From contig NZ_QJSU01000001.1 in the NCBI RefSeq assembly GCF_003217155.1, positions 372,001 to 436,000 on the forward strand: a stretch of 64,000 bases of DNA. Direction: 5' to 3'. How positions within the stretch are numbered: the first letter of the stretch is position 1; the number at the start of each line of letters is the position of its first letter. This document shows positions 27,999-35,772 of the stretch, in pieces. Both the position numbers and the translations under genes were made by a program. Under the pieces are notes generated by a model. The model worked only from the letters and a program-made list of their open reading frames with translations. It did no database searches and had not been told where the DNA came from. Origin of the DNA: Psychrobacter fozii (GTDB lineage: Bacteria; Pseudomonadota; Gammaproteobacteria; Pseudomonadales; Moraxellaceae).

Positions 27999-29279
27999 TT
28001 ACTGTGATGCTGCTTGTGCTTTCTTTTCGCGCATGACTTTTAGATAGTCTTTTACCGCTTGATTGTGCGCAGCTAAGCTATTGGTGAATTTGTGTCCACC
28101 TGTACCAGTCGCGACAAAATATAATGCTTCGCTGTCTGCAGGATGCAGAGTTGCCTCGATAGAAGCAGCTGATGGTAGTGCGATTGGCGTTGGTGGCAAG
28201 CCATCAATTTGATAGGTGTTATAAGAGGTCTTTTCATTGATATCTTTGCGACGAATATTGCCATCATAGCGGCTGCCCATACCGTAGATAATGGTCGGAT
28301 CGGTTTGCATGCGCATGCCTTGATTCAGACGGTTTCTAAATACCGCCGACACCAACGGACGCTCTTCTGCCACACTGGTTTCTTTTTCGATAATAGACGC
28401 CATCACCAACGCTTCATAAGGCGTGCTATAAGGCAAGTTGGGCGCACGGCCTTCCCACGCTTCGGTCAACGCTTGCTGCTGACGCTTGTACAAATCTGTC
28501 AATACCTGCTTATCAGTAGTATCTTCACCATAATAATAAGTATCAGGGGCAAACCACCCTTCAAGATTGTGATTGACGATAGGATCACTGTCATTGATAA
28601 CCGACGCTGGCAAGATGCCATCTAACTCCAACGCTTTGGCGATACTGGCGTTGTCGCTATCAGCAGTCAGTACTTCTTTTTTGATGCCATCATTATCACG
28701 TAGTGTCTGATATAGGTCTTTAGAGGTTTTACCCTCGATAATTTGTACCTTTACCATCGCCGCTTTTGCACCTTGTGCTAGTACTTGCAACGCTTCGGCA
28801 ATCGTGGGATTTTCTGGTAGCTGGTAAATGCCCGAATGTAATGGCGCATCGACTTGCGACTTGATATAAAGCTTGGCCACGCTGGCAGAAAACAGCGGAA
28901 TCTGCTGTTGCCACTGCGGCAATAGACCATAGTAAGTCTGACCCTGCTCAATCGTGACTTTCTTTGCTGGCTGTTCGATACGTCCAAACAATGTCTGATA
29001 GACCATCACTAAGAAAAAAGCAGCAATCAGCCCAAGCACGAGCAACACCTGATAACCACGCTGCATAAAGAACGATTGATTATCCACTCTATATTGGCGC
29101 GGCTTACTCTCTCCGCTGATCAGTGAGACATTGGTCGCGGGCTTATCCTCCACCTTATCCACTACCGGCTGCGAGTCCGGTAGTGTGGTATCGACACGCT
29201 CCTCAACGCTGCTATCTTTTTTATTAGATGGCTCATTATTAGGACGTTCAGGAGGCGTTTCAGGTGTAGGTGTGCTCAT
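27999..29279 (-). CDS. mltG: Endolytic murein transglycosylase MltG
   Basis: MltG is an inner-membrane enzyme that cuts nascent peptidoglycan strands. The 426-aa protein has a polar N-terminal extension of about 75 residues, a single membrane helix near 80-103 (VLLVLGLIAAFFLVMVYQTL), a LysM-like subdomain, and the YceG catalytic domain with the glutamate in MASIIEKETSVAEERP (about 297), then QTDPTIIYGMG and YNTYQIDGLPPTPI. The extension is longer than in E. coli (about 340 aa). tmk follows. Its usual upstream partner pabC lies 1.9 kb away, separated by the accessory block at 29450-31121. Confidence 0.94.
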   Translation of the reverse strand: MSTPTPETPPERPNNEPSNKKDSSVEERVDTTLPDSQPVVDKVEDKPATNVSLISGESKPRQYRVDNQSFFMQRGYQVLLVLGLIAAFFLVMVYQTLFGRIEQPAKKVTIEQGQTYYGLLPQWQQQIPLFSASVAKLYIKSQVDAPLHSGIYQLPENPTIAEALQVLAQGAKAAMVKVQIIEGKTSKDLYQTLRDNDGIKKEVLTADSDNASIAKALELDGILPASVINDSDPIVNHNLEGWFAPDTYYYGEDTTDKQVLTDLYKRQQQALTEAWEGRAPNLPYSTPYEALVMASIIEKETSVAEERPLVSAVFRNRLNQGMRMQTDPTIIYGMGSRYDGNIRRKDINEKTSYNTYQIDGLPPTPIALPSAASIEATLHPADSEALYFVATGTGGHKFTNSLAAHNQAVKDYLKVMREKKAQAASQ

Positions 29280-29449
29280 GGCAACTCGCGAGGCAGATGT
29301 TTGCTAGAATTTAGCACTGAACCGTGCGATTTTCAATGGTATTTGCTTAGCTTATGAATTATCTTGCTATTGATGCTCATTTATATGGCTTAATACTCAG
29401 GCGCTTTTTTCAGTATTCTCAGCTTATCTATCAATAATGAAAATATCTT

Positions 29450-30214
29450 ATGAACCTACATTTTAATCAAAGTCTTGCCAAAAACTATAAATCACCTAGT
29501 CAAATAATTCGGGTATTAAGTGAAAACTGGGTCGCAACCAATAGCTACTGCCCTAACTGTAATGCTCAACCATTATCAGAATTTACGAACGGCAAACCTG
29601 TTGCGGATTTTTATTGCTCACACTGTAGTGAGCAGTATGAGCTAAAAAGTAAAAAATCTAAATTAAGTCATATCATCAATGATGGTGCTTATAAGACGAT
29701 GATTGAACGCATCAATAATGCAGACAATCCCAATTTTTTCTTCCTGACATACTCAAAAGAATATACCGTCAATAACTTTTTGATTATTCCTAAGCAGTTC
29801 TTTAAGCCGGATATTATTATCAAACGTAAGCCGTTATCAGCGACTGCCAAACGCGCAGGTTGGGTCGGCTGTAATATTGACTTGCGCCAAGTACCAGAAT
29901 CAGGCAAAGTATTTTTGGTCAAAAATCAGCAAGTCATACCACGCGAAGAGGTCAGCCAACAATTTAAAAAAACCTTGTTTTTACGAAAACAGTCTGTCGA
30001 TTCTCGTGGTTGGACATTAGACATCTGGCAGTGTATCGATAGACTTGATACTAATTTTTCGCTAAAGCAAGTTTATGGTTTTGCTGACGAGTTAAAATGC
30101 AAACACCCTGAGAATAATCACATTCCAGATAAAATCCGTCAGCAACTACAAATATTACGTGATAGAGGCATTATTGAATTTGTGAGCCGTGGTCACTATC
30201 GAAAGTTATACTAA
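29450..30214 (+). CDS. DpnI-type (Dam-replacing) restriction endonuclease
   Basis: The 254-aa protein matches the DpnI/Dam-replacing family. A four-cysteine zinc site (Cys34, Cys37, Cys56, Cys59) encloses NGKPVADFYC, and the PD-(D/E)xK site is Asp53...Glu64-Leu-Lys66 in EQYELKSKK. A C-terminal winged-helix region runs from about 185 (IDRLDTNFSLKQVYGFADEL to ISFVSRG-like end), which in DpnI also reads methylation. DpnI cuts GATC when adenine-methylated, so a host carrying it must lack Dam methylation. No methyltransferase is adjacent, as expected. It lies between mltG and pabC, divergent from mltG, and overlaps the 188-aa gene by nine bases at the 3' ends. Activity is inferred from the intact residues. 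Confidence 0.85.
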   Translation: MNLHFNQSLAKNYKSPSQIIRVLSENWVATNSYCPNCNAQPLSEFTNGKPVADFYCSHCSEQYELKSKKSKLSHIINDGAYKTMIERINNADNPNFFFLTYSKEYTVNNFLIIPKQFFKPDIIIKRKPLSATAKRAGWVGCNIDLRQVPESGKVFLVKNQQVIPREEVSQQFKKTLFLRKQSVDSRGWTLDIWQCIDRLDTNFSLKQVYGFADELKCKHPENNHIPDKIRQQLQILRDRGIIEFVSRGHYRKLY

Positions 30215-30772
30215 TCGCTTCTCATTGTAGCGCTCAGGTCTCGGCTTTCCTTTTCTATCACGGTATACATCGGCAATTAGCTCATCTCTATCATCCCATA
30301 GCGGTAATCTTGCAGTGGCAACAAGGCGCTGATGAAACTTATGCGCTGGGTAATTCCAATCAATCTCGTCATTAATTTTGAAAAAATGCTCTTCACGATA
30401 ATCAACGTAAGCATGCATTCTATTTTTCACATAATCATTCCACTGCAATAAAAGCCCAACTGCATTGCGAGCAGGCTTGTTAAAAGCTTTTAAGTTGACT
30501 GTCAGTGAACACATCACTAGCTCATCATTAGGAATGACAGAAATACGCTGCTCAATAACCTCCTCTCGCGTGTACGCATACTCGAACATACCACCGAAGG
30601 CGACAAATCTTTTAAAGTCTAGTAAATACATCACACCAAATGATAATTGGGTATAAGGTGATAAATGCACAATTTCATCAGGCTTACTTTTAGCCAGTTT
30701 GCAAATTTCATCAAAAACCATCAAGCGACGAATTTGTAGTGGAATTCTAGTTTCTTCATAGACTGAGCGCAT
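30206..30772 (-). CDS. Unrecognised 188-aa protein in the DpnI block
   Basis: I do not recognise this family. The protein is soluble, mixed alpha/beta in appearance, without signal or membrane helix. Notable segments are RIPLQIRRLMVFDEICKLAK, PYTQLSFGVMYLLDFKRF, LLLQWNDYVKNRMHAYVDYR and a basic end DRKGKPRPERYNEKRLV. AAGGA upstream of the ATG at 30772 supports translation. It is convergent with the DpnI-type gene (9-base overlap) and divergent from the DpnD-like gene (139 bases). Its place inside the block suggests a linked role, but the opposite strand means it is not in the same transcript. Confidence 0.75.
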   Translation of the reverse strand: MRSVYEETRIPLQIRRLMVFDEICKLAKSKPDEIVHLSPYTQLSFGVMYLLDFKRFVAFGGMFEYAYTREEVIEQRISVIPNDELVMCSLTVNLKAFNKPARNAVGLLLQWNDYVKNRMHAYVDYREEHFFKINDEIDWNYPAHKFHQRLVATARLPLWDDRDELIADVYRDRKGKPRPERYNEKRLV

Positions 30773-30911
30773 GCGATTTTATCCTTTTTTAAAAATAGGA
30801 TCATTGATCGATTTGCTTTAAGACACAAGTCCACGTAACAAAAGACGATCACTTCTTTTGAGTACTTTTGCTAATCTAGTTGGCATTGATGACTGAAGTT
30901 ATTTGTGAGAA

Positions 30912-31121
30912 ATGAAAGTGAATACGATGAAAAAAGATGAGAAAGCAGCACAAAAATTTCAAATAGAGATTGTCGAGACGATGAGTGCTCTTGTAGAAGT
31001 GGTTGCAGAAAATAGTGAAACTGCCCTACTAAAAGCGCGAGAAATATATCGAAACGAAGACATCATTTTATATCCCGATGATTTTATCGATACTAAATTT
31101 AATATTTTTGGGAGAGAGTAG
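30912..31121 (+). CDS. DpnD/PcfM-like small protein
   Basis: The 69-aa product has the pattern of the DpnD/PcfM C-terminal domain: FQIEIVETMSALVEVVAEN, then ALLKAREIYRNEDIILYPDDFIDTKF split around a short helix. In Streptococcus pneumoniae, dpnD accompanies the DpnI endonuclease gene in the DpnI cassette and its function is unknown; PcfM occurs on conjugative plasmids. Finding this family about 700 bases from a DpnI-type gene supports both calls. ATG codons at 30912 and 30927 are possible; neither has a strong site. Family assignment is from pattern memory, not a search. Confidence 0.75.
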   Translation: MKVNTMKKDEKAAQKFQIEIVETMSALVEVVAENSETALLKAREIYRNEDIILYPDDFIDTKFNIFGRE

Positions 31122-31149
31122 ATTGTTTTATTTGGCTGATATGTGACAG

Positions 31150-32133
31150 TTATTCAAACCCCACAACCATACCTGACAGCAACGTCAAACGGCTCATTGG
31201 CATGATGCCACGTAATGCATTGCAAAAGAAAACCTGCGTTAATTGCGGTAAATCTTCATCTTGTAGCGGCCTTATCACGATTGGATATTCCGTACTTGAT
31301 AAAGCATCGATAATCACTTGCCGCATAACGCCAGCGACACCCGATTGGGTCATAGAGGGCGTGTACCATTGACCAGTGATCAGATAATTTGCATTACCTC
31401 GATGAGGTGGAAGCGTAGATAGTTTTTCTGATGCTGCGTATGGTGATTCTGACAATTGATAAAACACGTTGCTCATCGTACCTTCAACCCACTGCCCACT
31501 CATATCACGTAACAGACCCTCGCCGATGCTCTGTTCCGTATTGGATTTTGATATTTGAGCTTTGATACCTTGTAACTCACCACTCGCCAGCACATTATCC
31601 AGACGATTGAGGCTTTTGAGTCCCGCAAGCGGCGGTGGTAAGCAGGAGAGCTGCGAAGATAAGCAAATAGCAGCACTACTAGGCTGTATAGGAATTGAAC
31701 GACCATCAGGTAGACATAGTGGCTCAGCGGTCGCGACAGTCATTGCAGAGGATTTCAGCCAAATGTCACACGCACTACCGGACGCGCTTGGCGTATAGCC
31801 ATAACCACGGATGTCTTGCATGCTACGCGTGACAATCAGCTTGAGCATACCTTGCTGCAATTGCTTAGCATACGTTTGTAATGTAGCCAGTAGTGAACGG
31901 CTGTCTAGCTCAATATGCAATGCCTTGCTATGAGAGACAAGACGCTGATGATGATAATCTAGCCACAATATCTGACCATCGATGACACCCATAGTGGTAA
32001 AGAACCCATCACCATAGGCCAGTCCACGATTGTCCAACGATATGGTGGCCTTTGATGGCTCTATCGTATTGCCTGATGAATCTAGACATATCCAGCCACT
32101 TGGCGGTATGACATTGGCTATTGAATGTGGCAT
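31150..32133 (-). CDS. pabC: Aminodeoxychorismate lyase
   Basis: PabC releases pyruvate from aminodeoxychorismate to give p-aminobenzoate for folate. This class IV PLP enzyme has SLDNRGLAYGDGFFTTM near residue 30, the PLP lysine in GLKSLNRLDNVLASGE and the ending FFCNALRGIMPM. The ATG at 32133 has AAGG nine bases upstream; the GTG at 32139 sits too close to that site, so I take 327 aa, rather long for the family owing to an inserted loop near 190-215. In other gammaproteobacteria pabC directly precedes mltG and tmk; here about 1.9 kb of accessory DNA intervenes. Confidence 0.9.
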   Translation of the reverse strand: MPHSIANVIPPSGWICLDSSGNTIEPSKATISLDNRGLAYGDGFFTTMGVIDGQILWLDYHHQRLVSHSKALHIELDSRSLLATLQTYAKQLQQGMLKLIVTRSMQDIRGYGYTPSASGSACDIWLKSSAMTVATAEPLCLPDGRSIPIQPSSAAICLSSQLSCLPPPLAGLKSLNRLDNVLASGELQGIKAQISKSNTEQSIGEGLLRDMSGQWVEGTMSNVFYQLSESPYAASEKLSTLPPHRGNANYLITGQWYTPSMTQSGVAGVMRQVIIDALSSTEYPIVIRPLQDEDLPQLTQVFFCNALRGIMPMSRLTLLSGMVVGFE

Positions 32134-32148
32134 CGACACTTGCCTTAT

Positions 32149-32817
32149 TTAGCTCTTGTCTGTTTGAGCATCTGCTTTATTGATGACCAACATACAACTA
32201 TAGAACTCACATTTTGCCAGTTCTACTTTCTGACCACCGATGGTTTTGTTTTTGATGATTTGTACATTGAGCATATCAGCTACAAGGTTACCGCCCTCAT
32301 CACCCATCAATTTGCGCGCGAGCTGATAGGCCTTTTTGGCATGATTTTGACTCAGTTCTTTCTCTTCATCAGAGTCGGTAGGATTCGCAAAATACCAACC
32401 AAGCTCAAGATACTTTTCAGAATCAATGATGTCTAAATAAGGCGCTTCAGTATCCATAAAACGATACTTGGCTGCTGGATTACTGGCATAGTCCAAGCTG
32501 TTTTCATCAGTGCTCAAAACCTTACCAAAGGTCGACTGGATACCTTCCAAGTCACCGACGTTGATTGAGTTTACGCTTTCGTTGCCCCATGCCGAGACGT
32601 CATACTTTACTTGTGTGCGTTGCTGGGCCTTTCCAGCTTCTACCTCAGTATTCGTTGCAGCGCTATCATCTGCTGAAGTAGTCTCAGCGACTACTTGCTC
32701 GCTGGCTCCTGCATCGACGCTTTGGTCATCATCTGTGTTGCTATTACAGCCACTCAACGACACACCAACTGCCATTATCGTGCTGGCCAAAAAGGTCTGT
32801 AGGCTATTATTCCACAT
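32149..32817 (-). CDS. Hypothetical lipoprotein
   Basis: The precursor starts at the ATG at 32817 or the GTG at 32832 and has a lipobox LSGC (Cys24 from the ATG). A Ser/Asp/Glu-rich linker of about 45 residues follows, then a compact domain with YDVSAWGNESVNSINVGDL, YLELGWYFANPTDSDEEKE and a final pair of cysteines in KCEFYSCMLVIN. I do not recognise the family. It ends 15 bases before pabC and is probably cotranscribed with it; no functional link is evident. Confidence 0.7.
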   Translation of the reverse strand: MWNNSLQTFLASTIMAVGVSLSGCNSNTDDDQSVDAGASEQVVAETTSADDSAATNTEVEAGKAQQRTQVKYDVSAWGNESVNSINVGDLEGIQSTFGKVLSTDENSLDYASNPAAKYRFMDTEAPYLDIIDSEKYLELGWYFANPTDSDEEKELSQNHAKKAYQLARKLMGDEGGNLVADMLNVQIIKNKTIGGQKVELAKCEFYSCMLVINKADAQTDKS

Positions 32818-32832
32818 GGGCAATTTACTCAC

Positions 32833-33297
32833 ACTTTCAGATTGATCTCAAAAGAATATTAGCGCGCAAGCAAATATGCCGCTGCTAATGAATAATGTTT
32901 TTTTATGACTTCACGGTTTTCAAAGTCAATTTTTTATAATGTAATAACCACTATAGTCGATTCAATTTAAAAGTAGTACAAGGCAAACGAGTCTAGATGT
33001 ATATGTGATACTTCAAGCGAGGTTAACGCTGTCATACTTTTATAGTGGAATGACTATATAGGGCGTGTCATATAGTTTACCCAACTGCTTGATACTTGAC
33101 TACCCTTTACGTTACGGATAACACTCCTAGAGAGTACATATTTGTTAAATACCTAACGCATAAAAAAATGCTATCTATTCAAGCATTTATTCACGAAAGC
33201 CTCGGTTTGTCAAACATCACGTTATCCCTTATGATAATAGCGCTTCAACGACTTTTTTATTAACGCTTTTTTGCCTTTTATAGCTCGCGGACCATAT
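32833..33297. other. Divergent intergenic region with repeat copy A
   Basis: Lies between the lipoprotein gene and aroE. It holds the ~107-bp repeat at 32952-33058 and, two bases after it, a GGGCGTGTC sequence equal to the first nine bases of the terminal repeat of the element at 16430. No second end is present, so the latter may be chance or a remnant. Confidence 0.55.
32952..33058 (+). repeat. Palindromic repeat family, copy A
   Basis: TATAGTCGATTCAATTTAAAAG opens the copy in shortened form (TATAGTC...AAAAGTA) and TACTTTTATAG...GACTATA closes it. The length is exactly 107 bp, the same as copy B at 62585, and the two agree at most positions when one is reversed. No coding frame lies inside. 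Confidence 0.8.
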
Positions 33298-34158
33298 ATG
33301 ACTCAGCATTTTATCGTTATTGGCAATCCTATTGCCCACAGTAAATCCCCTGAAATCCATGCGCTATTTGCAGAGCAAGCAGCTATTGATATCAGATATC
33401 AGCGCCAGTACTGCCCTGACGATGCTGCCAGTTTTACCGCAGTGGTCGAAGCGTTTTTTAATGGTGGCGGCATCGGTGCGAACGTGACGGTTCCCTTTAA
33501 GCAAATCGCTTATGACTGCTGCGTGGCGCGTGGCGGTCTGTCTGAGCATGCCAAAGTCGCAGGCGCAGTCAATACGCTACTGCTGAATACAGCACTATTA
33601 GAGAGTGGTACGCCAATCGCTGATGCACTCTATGGTGACAATACTGATGGTCAAGGTCTCGTCAATCATATCACGAGCTTAGGCTGGCCATTAAAAGGTG
33701 CGCGTGTGGCACTCATTGGTGCAGGCGGTGCGGCGCGAGGCGTGATATTGCCATTGATTCAAGCAGGTATCGGGGCGCTAACCATTGCCAATCGTACACT
33801 GAGCAAGGCGACCAATTTAGTAGATGAGCTGAGTACCGCGAGTGAGACTATCGATAAACACAGTATTGAGACTTGTGCGACCAGTGAATTGACCGGACAG
33901 TTTGATATCATTATTAATGCCACTTCTATCGGTCTGTCAGGCGATACCTTGCCACTGGATAATGACTTAAACTGCCACTACGCTTACGACATGATGTACG
34001 GTCGTACGCTACCATTCTTACAGCATTTTGCGGCACGTGACACGCAAACATCCGAAGGTTACGGCATGTTGATTGGACAAGCGGCCTTAAGCTTTGAGCG
34101 TTGGACGGGTCATACCGTTGATGTGACGCAAGCCACAAATACCTTAAGTGGTCGTTAA
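33298..34158 (+). CDS. aroE: Shikimate dehydrogenase
   Basis: AroE reduces 3-dehydroshikimate with NADPH in aromatic amino acid synthesis. The 286-aa protein starts at the ATG at 33298; the longer TTG frame to 33271 has no site. It shows VIGNPIAHSKSPEIHALFA, the catalytic lysine in NVTVPFKQIAYD, the aspartate in GDNTDGQG and the NADP-binding VALIGAGGAARGVILPL, then NRTLSKA. A terminator shared with the FUSC-type gene follows. Confidence 0.95.
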   Translation: MTQHFIVIGNPIAHSKSPEIHALFAEQAAIDIRYQRQYCPDDAASFTAVVEAFFNGGGIGANVTVPFKQIAYDCCVARGGLSEHAKVAGAVNTLLLNTALLESGTPIADALYGDNTDGQGLVNHITSLGWPLKGARVALIGAGGAARGVILPLIQAGIGALTIANRTLSKATNLVDELSTASETIDKHSIETCATSELTGQFDIIINATSIGLSGDTLPLDNDLNCHYAYDMMYGRTLPFLQHFAARDTQTSEGYGMLIGQAALSFERWTGHTVDVTQATNTLSGR

Positions 34159-34183
34159 GATAAAAGACACAGGCTATACCAGT

Positions 34184-34220
34184 AAAAAAAGGCGTATAAA
34201 TTGAATTTATACGCCTTTTT
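34184..34220. terminator. Bidirectional Rho-independent terminator
   Basis: AAAAAGGCGTATAAATT pairs with its complement around a one- to three-base loop, with A- and T-runs, between convergent aroE and the FUSC-type gene. Confidence 0.93.
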
Positions 34221-34243
34221 CTTATCGAGTTCTTATCTAGCTT

Positions 34244-35362
34244 TTATCCAAAACGTGTCAGTAGCCAGCTTTCCATACGCCGTAATGGCACACGTAAATT
34301 GGTAGAGTGCATCACCACGCCGCCAGCCAGAGCCACCATACAGCCGATAGCGGTATCAACCAAGCGTACGTAGGTTACTTGTTGATACGTATGCGGTAAG
34401 CCGCTACCATATTCTGCAATAAATATGGTCAGTGGTGTGATAAATATCACGGCTAAGCCATAATGACGGTCAACCAAGGATTCAATACATAAAATCATAA
34501 CCAATACTGCAATAGCGACTCCCCATATCGGTAGACTCCAAGACAGCATCCAACTGGCCAGCCCTGCACCCACCAATGTCCCAAGCAAACGATGTACCTG
34601 CTTAATCCATATTGTACGCAGATGTATCCCTTGAATAATAATAAAACAGCTAACTGCCGCCCAATAAGGATTAGATATATTTAGGGTCATTGCAACGATT
34701 AGTGACAAACTCACAAACCCTGCCACAATCACACTTTCACTAATAGTATCAGCCTGATAAGTGTAGATAGGCGCAGGTTTACACTCACGTGTCAGCAATA
34801 AAAATAGAGAGTATGGCAATGACATCAGCACTGCGAATGCACTACCAAGCATGATAAGGCCAACGGTATGTGGCAGTTGAGCAAGCGGAATAGGCATAAA
34901 TAATGCCACTGCACCTGCCATCATAATAAACAGCCCTCCCGGTGGCGGCTGTTGATAATAGCGGCCGAAAATAATGATACCAAATGCCATCAAAGTAAAT
35001 ATAGGCAATCTTAAAATAGGAATCTGCTGCGTTATCACTCCAAGTGCAAAGCATAGCGACATACTGAATCCCCAAGCCATCACAGTGACCAAGCGATATG
35101 GTAGCTTACCAACTAAGGGTAAATTCAGAATCACCATTGCGCCTAACGAGCTGATGATGCCTGCGGATAACGCATCAAAATAAGCGCTGACAAAAACAGG
35201 AAAGCTGATGGTGGTCGCAGAAAAAAGTGGAATATGCCACGGTCGAAGGCTTCTGTTGACTGCTGTTAAATGCGTAAGCTCATTACTGATCAGATTTATA
35301 ATAAAAGTTTTGAGGGTAGCAACCCGTCGCTTAAGCGACAACATTGGTTTGGATACAACCAT
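34244..35362 (-). CDS. FUSC-type integral membrane protein
   Basis: The 372-aa protein has about ten hydrophobic helices in two blocks split by a loop near 190-205, the arrangement of FUSC/aromatic acid exporter-like proteins. The second block contains NPYWAAVSCFIIIQGIHLRT and HRLLGTLVGAGLASWML, which match the conserved FUSC repeat (PYWA...G....T..R..GT..G). It lacks the large soluble domain of AaeB. A transport role for small aromatic or toxic compounds is inferred only. AAGGACAGGG precedes the ATG at 35362. Confidence 0.78.
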   Translation of the reverse strand: MVVSKPMLSLKRRVATLKTFIINLISNELTHLTAVNRSLRPWHIPLFSATTISFPVFVSAYFDALSAGIISSLGAMVILNLPLVGKLPYRLVTVMAWGFSMSLCFALGVITQQIPILRLPIFTLMAFGIIIFGRYYQQPPPGGLFIMMAGAVALFMPIPLAQLPHTVGLIMLGSAFAVLMSLPYSLFLLLTRECKPAPIYTYQADTISESVIVAGFVSLSLIVAMTLNISNPYWAAVSCFIIIQGIHLRTIWIKQVHRLLGTLVGAGLASWMLSWSLPIWGVAIAVLVMILCIESLVDRHYGLAVIFITPLTIFIAEYGSGLPHTYQQVTYVRLVDTAIGCMVALAGGVVMHSTNLRVPLRRMESWLLTRFG

Positions 35363-35772
35363 GAAACCCTGTCCTTACGAAATAACGTAACGTTATTAAC
35401 ACAATGGCGGTTAATAAGTATGTGATGATATTCTATGAATGACTTTTATAAAAAGCTAAGCTTACCTAGAAGTATAAGGAATCTAAGTTTTCAGCAGATA
35501 CATGACGATTAATTCATAGCAAAAAACTATTAATTATAAATAATTTTTATTAATTAACAGAATACTCATGAATATTATTTATACAATATGTATTTGTTGC
35601 CAAGAAAGATTTATAATAAGAAAAATTATACACCACTGCACGTTATCAAATAGAACATATCGGCTAATAAAAGCATCGAAGAAACCGCCTTAACCAACCC
35701 ATTTCTAAACACACTTATATTTAACGCATATCTCACCTATAAATCGACACCAACAAATTAAAGAGAGCAACT
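35363..35772. other. Divergent intergenic region, no gene seen
   Basis: Very AT-rich, especially 35510-35640, which could act as an upstream promoter element for the acyl-CoA dehydrogenase gene. No frame or palindrome stands out. Confidence 0.45.
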
